Source of the DNA: DASZJY01 sp036260255
Lineage (GTDB): Bacteria; Actinomycetota; Acidimicrobiia; Acidimicrobiales; AC-14
NCBI GenBank assembly: GCA_036260255.1
Contig: DATAAF010000058.1
Coordinates: 1-37,441, forward strand
DNA: 37,441 bases
Direction of reading: 5' to 3'
In this document: positions 16,708 through 25,689 of the stretch, piece after piece
Layout of the letters: every line of letters begins with the position of its first letter
Position numbering within the stretch: position 1 is the stretch's first letter
Notes under the pieces: generated by a model
Told to the model about the DNA's origin: nothing
The model's database searches: none
What the model saw: the letters and a program-made list of their open reading frames with translations, nothing else
Made by a program: the position numbers and the translations under genes

Positions 16708-19700
16708 GTGCGGCTCCTCACGTTCGTCGAGTTCCTGGAGCTGGTGGTCTTCGCGACCCTGGCGGCGGTGTCGTACGCGGCCTGGCGCCGGCGGGGCGGG
16801 CGATCGGGGGCCTGGCTCGCGGTGACGTTCGGGATCCTCGCCGCCGTCGTCCCGGTCAGCTGGTTCACCCCGCCCACGGCGACGGGGGCCGCCATCGAGC
16901 TCCTGCGGAGGAGCCTCGCCCTGCTCCTCGCTTTCTTCCCCTACTGCCTCTACCGCTTCACGTGGACCTTCTCCCCGGGATCCCGCCGGGTCGAGCCCCT
17001 CGCCCGGGCGGCGACTGTTCTGGTGGCCGCGGCCACCGTCGTCGTCCCGTCGATCGCCTCGCCCCCGACCGGCCGGTGGCCGTGGTGGTACGTCGCCTAC
17101 GGGATCGGCTTCGCCCTGGACTGGACGTTGCTGTCCCTTCTGTCGGTGGCGCGCCTGTGGCGCGCCGGGCGCGGCCAGCCGACGGTCGCCCGCCGGCGCA
17201 TGCGCACGCTCGGCATCGCCGCCATCGTCCTCAACCTGGCCCTGTTCATCGTCGTGGGGTCGGGCGGCCGGGGATCGGACGAGGTCACGCTGATCGCCCA
17301 GTGCGCCGGCCTGCTGAGCGCCGTCCTCTTCCTGCTCGGGTTCGTCCCGCCCCGGGCCCTGCGGACCTGGTGGCGCCGGCCCGAGGTCCTCGCCTTCAGG
17401 AAGGCCGAGGCCGCCCTCATGGGTGCCGACACCGCCGACCGGGTGGCCACGATCCTGCTTCCCCACGCGGCCGAGCTGGTTGGTGCCCAGGCGGCCATGC
17501 TCGTGACCGGGGACGGGGAGGTCCGTGCCCGTCACGGCATCACCGAGGCCGACGCGGGCGGGGCGGCCGCCCGCCTCCCCCTTCCGGCCGACCCGTCCGG
17601 CGACCCCCTGTTCCTTGAGGGCATGGTCGCCGTCCCCGTCCGCCAAGGGTGGCTGGCCGTGATCACCAGCCCGGTGGCCCCCTTCTTCGGTCCCGAGGAG
17701 CTGAGCCTGCTCATGACCCTCGCCCACCTCGCCGGGCTCGCCCTCGACCGGGCCGAGCTGTTCGACCGCGAGCGCCTGGGCCGCCGGGTGCTGGCCGAGC
17801 GGGAGTTCCAGCTGGCCGAGGCCCAGCGCACCGCCCAGGTGGGCAGCTACACGTGGGACCTGGCCACCAACACGGTCACCTGGTCGGACGAGATGATGCG
17901 CCTCCTCGGGTTCGCCGGCGAGGTCCCCGACAAAGGAGCGGCGTTCGCCTCGCGCATCCACCCTGACGACCGGGCCCGGGTGATCGACGCCTGGCGGACG
18001 GCACCCCACACGACCGTGCCCACGTCGATCGAGTACCGCATCGTGCTGCCTCCGGGGGAGACGCGGTGGATCCAGGGGCGGGCGCGGCCGGTGATGGACG
18101 ACACCGGTGCGGTGGTGCGCCTCATCGGCACCGTCCAGGACATCACCGAGCGCAAGCGGGCGGAGGAGGAGATCGCCTTCCAGGCGACCCACGACGCCCT
18201 GACCGGCCTGCCCAACCGGGTGCTGTTCATGGACCGCCTCTCCCACGCCCTGGCCCGGCGCCGGCGCGACCCCTCGGGCCTGGCCGTGCTCTTCCTCGAC
18301 CTCGACCGCTTCAAGTGGCTCAACGACAGCCTGGGCCACGCCGCCGGGGACGAGGTGCTGGTGACGGTGGCCACCCGACTGCGCCGGGCGCTCCGCCCCG
18401 GCGACACCCTGGCCCGGTTCGGGGGCGACGAGTTCGTCGTGCTCTGCGAGGGCGTGACCTCCGAGGCCGCCGCCCTGGCCCTGGCCGGGCGGCTGCGGAC
18501 CGCCCTGGAGGCCCCGATGGAGGTGGGCGGGGGGGAGGAGACCACGCTGACGCTGAGCGTCGGCATCGCCTACGCCGGCCCCGACGGCACCGACGAGACG
18601 GCGGAGACGCTGGTCCGCGACGCCGACGCCGCCATGTACCGGGCCAAGGAGCGCGGCCGCGACCGCCACGAGCTCTTCGACATCACCACCCGGCTCATCG
18701 CCCTGGCCCGCCACGAGACGGTGAACGCCCTGCGGCGGGCGACCGAGCGTGGCGAGATGGTCGTCCACTACCAGCCCCAGGTCGACATCGCCAGCGAGCG
18801 GGTCGTCGGCGTGGAGGCCCTCGTCCGCTGGAACCACCCCGAGCGGGGCCTGCTCACACCCGCCGAGTTCATCTCCCTCGCCGAGGAGACCGGCATCATC
18901 GTGCCGCTGGGCGCCAGGGTCCTGGCCGCCGCCTGCCGCCAGGCGGTGACCTGGGAGCGGCGGGACGACCTCCCCGGGAAGCTCTGCCTCTCGGTCAACC
19001 TGGCGGCGCGCCAGCTGCTGGCCAGCGACCTGTGCGGCGTCATCGAGGACGTGTTGCGCACCTCGGGCCTCGACGCCTCCCAGCTCTGCCTCGAGATCAC
19101 CGAGAGCGTCCTGCTCGAGGACACCGAGGCCAGCGCCCGGGCCCTGGGCGACCTGAAGGCCCTCGGGGTGCGGATCGCGGTGGACGACTTCGGCACCGGG
19201 TTCTCCGCCCTCAGCTACCTCAAGCGCTTCCCCGTCGACGTGCTGAAGATCGACCGGTCGTTCGTCGTCGGCCTGGGCCGGTCGCGTGAGGACCGGGCCA
19301 TCGTGGCGAGCGTCGTCGACCTGGCCCACGCCTTCGGCCTCACGACGGTGGCCGAGGGCGTGGAAACGCCGGAGCAGCTCGCCGAGCTGCGGGCGCTGGG
19401 GTGCGAGCTGGCCCAGGGCTACCTGTGGAGCCGGCCCGTGCCCCCTGAGGACGCCACGGAGTGGATGGCGGCCCAGACCTGCGCCTCGTCCACCCCGGCG
19501 GTCGGGCCGGTCGGGCGGTTCGGGCCCCTCGGGCCCGTCGCGCCAGATGGCCTCGACGACGGCCGGCGCCGGGCCCGCGTCCTGCTCGTCGACGACGACC
19601 CGTCGGTGCGCCGGGTCCTGCGGATGCTGCTGGACGACGAGGACCACTTCGAGGTCGTCGGCGAGGCCGAGGACGGGCGGGAAGCGGTGGCGGTCGCCCG

Positions 19701-19941
19701 CAACGTCCGCCCCGACGTCGTCGTCCTCGACCTGGCCATGCCGGGCATCGGCGGCCTCGAGGCGCTGCCGCTCATCCAGGCGGTGGCACCGGACGCCAAG
19801 GTCGTGGTGCTCTCCGGGCTCGAGTCGGCCGCGTACGGCCCCACCGCCCTTCGCCAGGGCGCCGTCGCCTACTTCACCAAACGCGGCGACCTGAGAGAGC
19901 TGGTGACCGGGCTCGACGTCCTGCTCGCCCCCTCGGCGTAG
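16708..19941 (+). CDS. Membrane GAF-PAS-GGDEF-EAL protein with C-terminal receiver domain
   Basis: This 1077-residue c-di-GMP signalling protein has six to seven N-terminal membrane segments (about 5-220), a GAF-like domain (about 230-350), and a PAS/PAC domain (about 370-490, AQVGSYTWDLATNTVTWSDE to GTVQDITERKRAEE). A GGDEF domain follows with intact FGGDEF (572-576), then an EAL domain with EALVRW (Glu703), DDFGTG near 826 and KIDRSF, so both synthesis and breakdown of c-di-GMP look possible. After a Pro/Gly-rich linker the last 120 residues form a receiver domain (RVLLVDDDPSVRRVLRMLL, phospho-acceptor Asp1008 in VLDLAMPG, then VVLSG and a conserved Lys in FTKRGD). A receiver at the C-terminus after EAL is an uncommon order. 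GTG 16708 is preferred over TTG 16705; there is no Shine-Dalgarno, only a weak TAGACC six bases upstream. Confidence 0.9.
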   Translation: MRLLTFVEFLELVVFATLAAVSYAAWRRRGGRSGAWLAVTFGILAAVVPVSWFTPPTATGAAIELLRRSLALLLAFFPYCLYRFTWTFSPGSRRVEPLARAATVLVAAATVVVPSIASPPTGRWPWWYVAYGIGFALDWTLLSLLSVARLWRAGRGQPTVARRRMRTLGIAAIVLNLALFIVVGSGGRGSDEVTLIAQCAGLLSAVLFLLGFVPPRALRTWWRRPEVLAFRKAEAALMGADTADRVATILLPHAAELVGAQAAMLVTGDGEVRARHGITEADAGGAAARLPLPADPSGDPLFLEGMVAVPVRQGWLAVITSPVAPFFGPEELSLLMTLAHLAGLALDRAELFDRERLGRRVLAEREFQLAEAQRTAQVGSYTWDLATNTVTWSDEMMRLLGFAGEVPDKGAAFASRIHPDDRARVIDAWRTAPHTTVPTSIEYRIVLPPGETRWIQGRARPVMDDTGAVVRLIGTVQDITERKRAEEEIAFQATHDALTGLPNRVLFMDRLSHALARRRRDPSGLAVLFLDLDRFKWLNDSLGHAAGDEVLVTVATRLRRALRPGDTLARFGGDEFVVLCEGVTSEAAALALAGRLRTALEAPMEVGGGEETTLTLSVGIAYAGPDGTDETAETLVRDADAAMYRAKERGRDRHELFDITTRLIALARHETVNALRRATERGEMVVHYQPQVDIASERVVGVEALVRWNHPERGLLTPAEFISLAEETGIIVPLGARVLAAACRQAVTWERRDDLPGKLCLSVNLAARQLLASDLCGVIEDVLRTSGLDASQLCLEITESVLLEDTEASARALGDLKALGVRIAVDDFGTGFSALSYLKRFPVDVLKIDRSFVVGLGRSREDRAIVASVVDLAHAFGLTTVAEGVETPEQLAELRALGCELAQGYLWSRPVPPEDATEWMAAQTCASSTPAVGPVGRFGPLGPVAPDGLDDGRRRARVLLVDDDPSVRRVLRMLLDDEDHFEVVGEAEDGREAVAVARNVRPDVVVLDLAMPGIGGLEALPLIQAVAPDAKVVVLSGLESAAYGPTALRQGAVAYFTKRGDLRELVTGLDVLLAPSA

Positions 19942-19943
19942 AT

Positions 19944-20046
19944 GACTGCTGAAGCTCTACTCCCGTCGGGCTTGCGGCCCGAAGCGCTCACCTGCGACTT
20001 CGCCGGCTCAGTCGCCGGGCCCGGGCCGCGCAAGAGAACAGCAGTC
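19944..20046. other. Branched inverted-repeat structure, terminator or structured RNA candidate
   Basis: The region can fold into one nested structure. The outer stem GACTGCTG (19944-19951) pairs with CAGCAGTC (20039-20046). An inner stem CTTGCG plus GCCC (19971-19980) pairs with 20023-20034 with a two-base bulge. It encloses two hairpins: GAAGCGC with GCG-A-CTTC (19981-20001) and CCGGC with GCCGG (20003-20018). A further CCC-GTC-GGG hairpin lies at 19962-19970. There is no T-run, so it is not a textbook intrinsic terminator. GC-rich DNA folds easily, so chance is possible, but the outer stems are not explained by the neighbouring genes. Confidence 0.4.
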
Positions 20047-20122
20047 CTAGGCGGCCGCGTACCGCAGCGGCAGTAGGCCGCGAACCCACCGGGGGCTGAC
20101 GACGCCGTCGGTGTCCCGGTCG

Positions 20123-20128
20123 TACCGT
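20123..20128 (+). promoter_or_regulatory. Putative -10 element of the histidine kinase gene
   Basis: TACCGT fits the actinobacterial TANNNT -10 pattern and ends eight bases before GTG 20137. Transcription would begin at the start codon, giving a leaderless message, which agrees with the lack of a ribosome site. Confidence 0.45.
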
Positions 20129-20136
20129 GGGTCGAC

Positions 20137-21306
20137 GTGACGAGGTGTGACCCCGCGGCCGGCCGGCGCGGCTCGCTCGGGCGTGACGCGCGCCTGGCCG
20201 CGGTCGTCGGCGCCGCCCAGCTCGTCTTCACCTACCTGGCCGGGCGTCACCAGGTCGACCGCTACGACCTCGACCTGCTGGGCATGGCCCTGCTGCTGGC
20301 CGGCCCGGCCGCGCTGGTCGTGCGCCGCCGGTACCCGTCGGCCGTGCTGGCGGCCACCCTGGCGGCCACCCTGGCCTACTGGCTGATCGGCTACGTCCGC
20401 GGCCCGATCTTCCTCGCCCTCATCGTCGCCTTCGCCACCGTCGTCATGGGCGGGCGCCGGTGGGTGGCCTGGGCGTCGCTCGCCGTCGGGTACGTGGCGT
20501 TCCTCTGGCTGGGTGACCTGTTGGACCGGGAGCCGGCACCGACCCTCGCCCAGGTCGTCGGCCTGGCGGCGTGGCTCCTGGCCCTGGCCACCACCACCGA
20601 GGTCATCCGGGTGCGCAGGGAGCGGGCGGCCGAGCTGGGCCGGGCCCGCCAGGAGGAGGCCCGGCGCCGGGCCAGCGAGGAGCGCCTGCGGATCGCCCAG
20701 GAGCTCCACGACGTGCTCGCCCACAACATCTCGCTCATCAACGTCCAGGCCGGGGTGGCCCTCCACCTCATCGACGAGCGGCCCGAGCAGGCCCGCCCCG
20801 CCCTGGCCGCCATCAAAGACGCCAGCAAGCAGGCCCTCGACGAGCTGCGCTCGGTCCTCGACGTGCTCCGCGAGGGCACCGGCGAGGGCGCCTCCCTGGT
20901 GCCGGCGCCGGGCCTGGACGCCGACCTCGACGACCTGGTGGCCAAGACGGTGGCCGCCGGGGTCGACGTGCGCGTCGACGTGGAGGGCGAGCGGCGGCCG
21001 CTGCCGCCCAGCGTCGACCGGGCGGCGTTCCGGATCGCCCAGGAGGCGCTCACCAACGTGGTCCGCCACGCCGGCGGGGCGCGAGCCACCGTGCGGGTGG
21101 CCTACGCCGACGACGCCGTCACCGTGCAGGTGGACGACGACGGCCGGGGGCTCACCGTCCCCGCCGCCGAGGGCAACGGCAGCGGCAACGGCATCACCGG
21201 CATGAGGGAGCGGGCCGCCGCCCTGGGCGGGCGGTTGGAGGCGGGACCCCGGGCGGGCGGCGGCTTCCGGGTGCGGGCCTGGCTGCCGCTGGGCGACCGC
21301 CCGTGA
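20137..21306 (+). CDS. NarL-type sensor histidine kinase
   Basis: This 389-residue membrane kinase of the HisKA_3/NarX-DesK type phosphorylates the partner response regulator encoded immediately downstream. The N-terminal 165 residues hold four to six hydrophobic segments without a large external loop, so the signal is probably sensed within or at the membrane. A coiled-coil (RRERAAELGRARQEEARRRA) leads to ERLRIAQELHDVLAHNIS with phospho-acceptor His191. The ATPase domain shows the N-box QEALTNVVRHA, then DDDGRGL and GNGITGMRERA. The stop overlaps the regulator's start (GTGA), so the two are co-translated. The preceding TACCGT and missing Shine-Dalgarno suggest a leaderless transcript. Confidence 0.92.
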   Translation: MTRCDPAAGRRGSLGRDARLAAVVGAAQLVFTYLAGRHQVDRYDLDLLGMALLLAGPAALVVRRRYPSAVLAATLAATLAYWLIGYVRGPIFLALIVAFATVVMGGRRWVAWASLAVGYVAFLWLGDLLDREPAPTLAQVVGLAAWLLALATTTEVIRVRRERAAELGRARQEEARRRASEERLRIAQELHDVLAHNISLINVQAGVALHLIDERPEQARPALAAIKDASKQALDELRSVLDVLREGTGEGASLVPAPGLDADLDDLVAKTVAAGVDVRVDVEGERRPLPPSVDRAAFRIAQEALTNVVRHAGGARATVRVAYADDAVTVQVDDDGRGLTVPAAEGNGSGNGITGMRERAAALGGRLEAGPRAGGGFRVRAWLPLGDRP

Positions 21307-21971
21307 TCCGGGTCGTCCTGGCCGACGACCAGGCCCTGGTCCGGGCCGGGTTCAAGGCCCTCCTCGACGCTCAGGACGACATCGAGGTGGTCGGCGAGGC
21401 GGGCGACGGCAACGACGCGGTGCGGCTGGCCCGCACCCTCGTCCCCGACGTGGTGCTCATGGACATCCGCATGCCCGGCACCGACGGGCTCAGCGCCACC
21501 CGGGCCATCACCGGCGACGACCGCCTGGGCGCCGTGCGCGTCGTCGTCCTCACCACGTTCGAGCTGGACGAGTACGTGTTCGAAGCCATCCGGGCGGGCG
21601 CCAGCGGCTTCCTCGTGAAGGACACGGAGCCGGTCGATCTGCTGCGGGCGGTGCGGGCGGTGGCGGCGGGGGACGCCCTGCTCTCGCCCGGGGTCACCCG
21701 CCGCCTGATCGCCGCCTTCGCCCGCAACGCCAAGGACCCGGGCCCCGTGGGGGCGACCGAGCTGGGTCTCTTGACCGACAGGGAGCGGGAGGTGGTGACG
21801 TTGGTGGCCGAAGGCCTGTCCAACGACCAGATCGCCGAGCGCCTCTACGTCAGCCCCGCCACCGCCAAGACCCACGTCAACCGGGCCATGACCAAGCTCA
21901 ACGCCCGCGACCGGGCGCAGCTGGTGGTGTTCGCCTACGAGTCGGGGCTGGTCCGGCCGAGCTGGCTCTGA
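21303..21971 (+). CDS. NarL/LuxR-family response regulator
   Basis: This 222-residue DNA-binding response regulator has a receiver domain spanning about 1-120: acidic pair in VVLADDQALVRAGF, phospho-acceptor Asp54 in VLMDIRMPG, Thr in VVLTTFE, Lys in FLVKDTE. The C-terminal LuxR helix-turn-helix is at about 155-215 (LLTDREREVVTLVAEGLSND, then SPATAKTHVNRAMTKL). GTG 21303 overlaps the kinase stop. The genes that follow encode a SHOCT protein and an ABC exporter, so the pair probably controls that transporter, as many such systems do in Actinobacteria. This control is inferred from position. Confidence 0.93.
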   Translation: MIRVVLADDQALVRAGFKALLDAQDDIEVVGEAGDGNDAVRLARTLVPDVVLMDIRMPGTDGLSATRAITGDDRLGAVRVVVLTTFELDEYVFEAIRAGASGFLVKDTEPVDLLRAVRAVAAGDALLSPGVTRRLIAAFARNAKDPGPVGATELGLLTDREREVVTLVAEGLSNDQIAERLYVSPATAKTHVNRAMTKLNARDRAQLVVFAYESGLVRPSWL

Positions 21972-22075
21972 GCCGGGCGCAGCAGGCCTGCTTCCTGTCT
22001 CTACGGCGCCCGCAGTACCTCCCAAGCCCGCCGCCGGCTGACGACGGGACCCTCCTCGGGGCGCACGATCAGGCC

Positions 22076-22318
22076 ATGATCAACTCACTTGCAACCACCA
22101 TGTTGGGCCACGCCTGGGGCTGGGGCCCCGGGCCGTGGATCGGCTTCTTCTGGCTGGCCCTCTGGGGCGCGGCCATCGCCTTCTGGGTGACGCGCGGCCG
22201 GCGGCGCCAGCCCTGGCGCAGCGGCGAGTCGGTCCTGGCCGAGCGCTACGCGCGGGGCGAGATCGACGCCGACGAGTACGGCAAGCGCCTGCGCACCCTG
22301 CGGGAGCAGAGCCGGTGA
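22076..22318 (+). CDS. SHOCT-domain small membrane protein
   Basis: This 80-residue protein has one hydrophobic segment (PWIGFFWLALWGAAIAFWV) followed by basic residues. Its C-terminal SHOCT motif is ESVLAERYARGEIDADEYGK. SHOCT is a short amphipathic domain of unknown role found at the ends of many membrane or oligomeric bacterial proteins. The stop overlaps the GTG of the ABC ATPase gene, so it is part of the transporter operon and may be an accessory subunit. ATG 22076 has only a weak AGG upstream; an alternative ATG lies at 22100. Confidence 0.8.
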   Translation: MINSLATTMLGHAWGWGPGPWIGFFWLALWGAAIAFWVTRGRRRQPWRSGESVLAERYARGEIDADEYGKRLRTLREQSR

Positions 22319-23079
22319 CCGCCGTCGCTCCGCCCCCGTCCCCGTCCCCGCCCCGCACCGCCGCCGCCGGGGCGGTGCACGCCACCAAGGTGTACGGCTC
22401 GGGCCCCACCGCGGTGCGGGCCCTCGACGAGGTGAGCGTCTCGCTGGCGGCCGGACGGTTCACCGCGGTCATGGGACCGTCGGGCTCGGGCAAGTCGACC
22501 CTGCTCCACTGCCTGGCCGGCCTCGACCACCTCACGTCGGGACAGGTGTTCCTGGGCGGCACCGAGCTGGGGTCGCTCTCGGACAAGGAGCTCACCCTGC
22601 TCCGCCGGGACCGCGTGGGCTTCGTGTTCCAGGCGTTCAACCTGGTGCCCGTCCTCACCGCGGAGGAGAACATCGTCCTGCCCCTGGCGCTGGCCGGCCG
22701 CCGGCCCGACCGGGACTGGCTGGACGAGGTGATCGCCACCGCGGGCCTGGGCGACCGTCTGGCCCACCGGCCGTCGGAGCTCTCGGGGGGCGAGCAGCAG
22801 CGGGTGGCAGTCGCCCGGGCGCTGGCCAACCGGCCCGAAGTGGTGTTCGCCGACGAGCCCACCGGCAACCTCGACTCCCGGAGGGGGGCGGAGATCCTCG
22901 GGCTGCTCAGGCGGGCGGTCGACCGCATGGGCCAGACGGTGGTGATGGTGACCCACGACCCCGTCGCCGCCAGCTACGCCGACGTGGCTCTGTTCCTGGC
23001 CGACGCCCGCATCGTCGGCGAGTTGGGCGCGCCGACCGCCGAGAGCGTCCTGGACCGGCTGAAGAGCCTGGGAGGTTGA
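22315..23079 (+). CDS. ABC transporter ATP-binding protein (MacB/LolD type)
   Basis: This 254-residue ATPase drives the FtsX-type permease encoded next. All motifs are present: Walker A GPSGSGKST, Q-loop VFQAFNLVPVLTA, signature LSGGEQQRVAVARAL, Walker B VVFADEPTGNLDS, and H-loop VMVTHDP. The VFQ.FNL and TGNLDS blocks are typical of the MacB/LolD/FtsE group, whose members export lipoproteins, peptides or drugs or act as mechanotransmitters rather than import nutrients. GTG 22315 overlaps the SHOCT gene's stop. The first 20 residues are Pro/Ser/Ala-rich and may be disordered. Confidence 0.94.
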   Translation: MTAVAPPPSPSPPRTAAAGAVHATKVYGSGPTAVRALDEVSVSLAAGRFTAVMGPSGSGKSTLLHCLAGLDHLTSGQVFLGGTELGSLSDKELTLLRRDRVGFVFQAFNLVPVLTAEENIVLPLALAGRRPDRDWLDEVIATAGLGDRLAHRPSELSGGEQQRVAVARALANRPEVVFADEPTGNLDSRRGAEILGLLRRAVDRMGQTVVMVTHDPVAASYADVALFLADARIVGELGAPTAESVLDRLKSLGG

Positions 23080-23081
23080 CC

Positions 23082-25634
23082 ATGGTGCGGATCACGTTGA
23101 AGACGGTGCTCGCCGGCCGCCGTCGCCTGCTCGCCACTGCGCTGGCCGTCTTCCTCGGCGTGGCCTTCCTGTCGGGGACGCTGGCGCTCAGCGACACCCT
23201 GCGGGACAACTTCGACGAGCTCTTCGCCGACGCCAGCGCCGGCACCGACGTCGTCGTCCGCAGCGCCGCCGAGATCTCCGTGGCCGGGGACCGGGGGCCC
23301 GACACCCGCCAGCGGGGGCTCATCGACGCCTCGCTGGCCGAGCGGCTCCGGGCGGTCGAGGGAGTGGCGGTGGCCGAGGCGTCGATCGAGGGCTACGGCC
23401 AGCTCCTGGGTGCCGACGGGAGGGCGGTCGGCGGCAACGGCCCGCCCCGTGTGGCGGGCACGTGGGTCAGCGACCCGGAGCTGAACCCCTACCGGCTGGT
23501 GGACGGCCGGGCTCCCCGAGCGCCGGGCGAGGTGGTGATCAACCGGGGCGCCGCTCGGGAAGGGGCGCTGCCGGTGGGCGCCAGGACCGTCGTGCAGACG
23601 CCCGAGCCGGTGGAGGTGACGGTGGTGGGAATCGCCACATTCGGCGACGCCGACGGGATGGGCCGGGTGACCTTCACCGGCTTCACCGCGGCGGACGCTT
23701 CCCGCCACATCGCGAAGGGCCCGAGCCGTGCCTCGAGCGTGCTGGTGCGTGGGAGGGATGGCATCTCCCAGGAGGAGCTGGCCCGGCGGGTGCGGGCGGT
23801 GCTGCCGCCGGGGGTCGAGGCCATCACCGGCAGCCAGCTCGCCGAGGAGAACATCGACGAGATCAGCGCCCAGTTCCTGGACATGCTCAGCGCCTTCCTG
23901 GTGGTGTTCGCCGGCGTCGCCCTGCTGGTGGCCTCGTTCAGCATCTACAACACGTTCTCCATCCTCGTGGCCCAGCGGTCGCGGGAGGTGGCGCTCTTGC
24001 GGGCGGCGGGAGCGACCCGGCGCCAGGTGCTCCTCTCGGCCCTGGCGGAGACGGCCGTCGTGGGTGTGGTCGCGTCGCTGGCCGGCCTGGCCGGCGGGGT
24101 GGGCCTGGCCGGGCTCCTCAAGGGCCTGTTCGACACCTTCGGGTTCTCGCTGCCGGCCGGTGGGCTGGTGTTCAACGGCTCCAGCATCCTCGTCTCGCTC
24201 GTCGTGGGCGTGGTCGTCACCGTGGCGGCGGGGGCGGCGCCCGCCGTGCGGGCGTCGCGGGTGGCGCCCCTGGCCGCCCTGCGCGACGTGGCGGTCGACC
24301 GGAGCGGGCTGTCCCGGGGCCGGGCCTCGGCGGGCGCCGCGCTGACGGGCGCCGGCGTGTTCGCGGTCATCGGCGCGGTGGCCGGCGGTGGCGGTGGGTC
24401 GGTGGTGCTGGCCGGCTTGGGTGCGGCGGCGACCATGGTCGGCGTGGTCGTCCTCGGGCCGGTGACCGCCCGGCCGGCGGCGTCGTTGCTCGGGTGGCCG
24501 GCGTCCCGGCTCGGCGGCGTCACCGGGTCGCTGGCCCGCCAGAACGCGGTGCGCAATCCCCGCCGCACGGCGGGCAGCGCCACCGCCCTTCTGGTCGGCG
24601 TCGGCGTGGTCGTGCTGTTCACCGTCTTCGCGTCCTCGCTCAAGGCCTCGATCGACCGCACCGTCACCGAGTCGTTCGGCGGCGACCTGGTCGTGGCCAC
24701 CCCGTCGTTCGGGGGCGGGGCGCTGAGCCCCCGGCTGGCCGAGTCGCTGGGGCGGCTCCCCGAGGTGGAGCGGGCCACCGGCGTGGGCGAGGGCCCGGCC
24801 ATGGTGGACGGCGCCCCTCGCCGCCTCACGGTCACCGATCCCGCGGTCCTGGGCGAGCTTCTCGTGCTCGACGTGGTGGAGGGGACGTTGGCGGCGGTCG
24901 GGCCCACGGAGCTGGCCGTGTCGGACGAGGTCGCCGCCGACCGGGGGTGGCGGCTCGGCGCACCGGTGACGGTGGGCTTCGCCGACGGCGACACCGCCCG
25001 GTTGACGGTGGCCGCCGTGTACCGGGCCCGGGAGGTGGCCGGCGACTACCTGGTGTCCCGGGCGGCCTGGGCTCCCCACGCGCCCCAGGACAGCGACCGC
25101 ACGGTGTTCGTCTCCCTGGCCGAGGGCGTCGGCCTGGCCGAGGGCCGGGCGGCGGTGGAGCGAGCGGCGGCGCCGTATGGACGCCCGCCGGTGCAGGACC
25201 GCGACGAGTACGCCGCCGCCGCCACCCGCGGCGTGGACATGCTGCTGGGGATCGTCTACGCCCTGCTGGGGCTGGCCGTCCTGATCGCCCTCATGGGCAT
25301 CGCCAACACCCTCTCCCTGTCGGTCCACGAGCGGGCCCGGGAGCTGGGGCTGCTGCGGGCGGTCGGCCAGACCCGTGCCCAGGTCCGGTCCATGGTGTTG
25401 GGCGAGTCGGTCGTGGTGGCGGTGTTCGGGACCGTCGGGGGCATGGCCCTCGGGCTGTTCCTGGGTTGGGCCCTCGTCCAGGCGGCCGGGGCGGAGACGG
25501 CCCGGTTCGCCCTGCCCGTCGGCCCGCTGGCGATCGTGGTGGCGGCGGGGGCGGCGGCGGGGGTGCTGGCCGGGATCCGGCCGGCCCGCCGGGCGGCCCG
25601 CCTCGACGTCCTGGGGGCGATCGGCACCGCGTAG
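23082..25634 (+). CDS. FtsX-like ABC transporter permease
   Basis: This 850-residue permease pairs with the preceding ATPase. It has an N-terminal membrane segment (LLATALAVFLGVAFLSGTLAL), a large extracytoplasmic MacB-PCD-like domain (about 40-260), and a first FtsX unit of three segments (SAFLVVFAGVALLVASFSIY onward, with the QRSREVALLRAAGATRRQ coupling block). Two or so further segments follow, then a second periplasmic domain, and a second FtsX unit near the C-terminus (GIVYALLGLAVLIALMGIA, then HERARELGLLRAVGQTRAQ). This duplicated layout is common in actinobacterial exporters. ATG 23082 has a strong GGAGG at 23071-23075. A terminator-like hairpin follows the gene at 25655. The substrate is unknown. 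Confidence 0.94.
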   Translation: MVRITLKTVLAGRRRLLATALAVFLGVAFLSGTLALSDTLRDNFDELFADASAGTDVVVRSAAEISVAGDRGPDTRQRGLIDASLAERLRAVEGVAVAEASIEGYGQLLGADGRAVGGNGPPRVAGTWVSDPELNPYRLVDGRAPRAPGEVVINRGAAREGALPVGARTVVQTPEPVEVTVVGIATFGDADGMGRVTFTGFTAADASRHIAKGPSRASSVLVRGRDGISQEELARRVRAVLPPGVEAITGSQLAEENIDEISAQFLDMLSAFLVVFAGVALLVASFSIYNTFSILVAQRSREVALLRAAGATRRQVLLSALAETAVVGVVASLAGLAGGVGLAGLLKGLFDTFGFSLPAGGLVFNGSSILVSLVVGVVVTVAAGAAPAVRASRVAPLAALRDVAVDRSGLSRGRASAGAALTGAGVFAVIGAVAGGGGGSVVLAGLGAAATMVGVVVLGPVTARPAASLLGWPASRLGGVTGSLARQNAVRNPRRTAGSATALLVGVGVVVLFTVFASSLKASIDRTVTESFGGDLVVATPSFGGGALSPRLAESLGRLPEVERATGVGEGPAMVDGAPRRLTVTDPAVLGELLVLDVVEGTLAAVGPTELAVSDEVAADRGWRLGAPVTVGFADGDTARLTVAAVYRAREVAGDYLVSRAAWAPHAPQDSDRTVFVSLAEGVGLAEGRAAVERAAAPYGRPPVQDRDEYAAAATRGVDMLLGIVYALLGLAVLIALMGIANTLSLSVHERARELGLLRAVGQTRAQVRSMVLGESVVVAVFGTVGGMALGLFLGWALVQAAGAETARFALPVGPLAIVVAAGAAAGVLAGIRPARRAARLDVLGAIGTA

Positions 25635-25654
25635 CGCCCGGGAAGGGGGAGGTG

Positions 25655-25689
25655 CCGGCTCCAGGGGGCTGGGGGGCCCTGAGAGCCGG
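25655..25689 (+). terminator. Hairpin terminator after the ABC exporter genes
   Basis: CCGGCTCCAGGG (25655-25666) pairs with CCCTG-A-GAGCCGG (25677-25689), giving a 12-bp stem with one bulge and a G-rich loop, 20 bases after the permease stop. There is no T-run, as often in GC-rich genomes. Confidence 0.5.

Noticed and set aside
16513..19647. Minus-strand frame of 1044 codons opposite the GGDEF-EAL gene
   Set aside because: The plus strand carries six clear domains; the antisense frame is low-complexity Gly/Arg/His/Asp.
22974..25328. Minus-strand frame of 784 codons opposite the permease
   Set aside because: It is antisense to a canonical FtsX permease and consists mainly of His, Arg, Gly and Pro.
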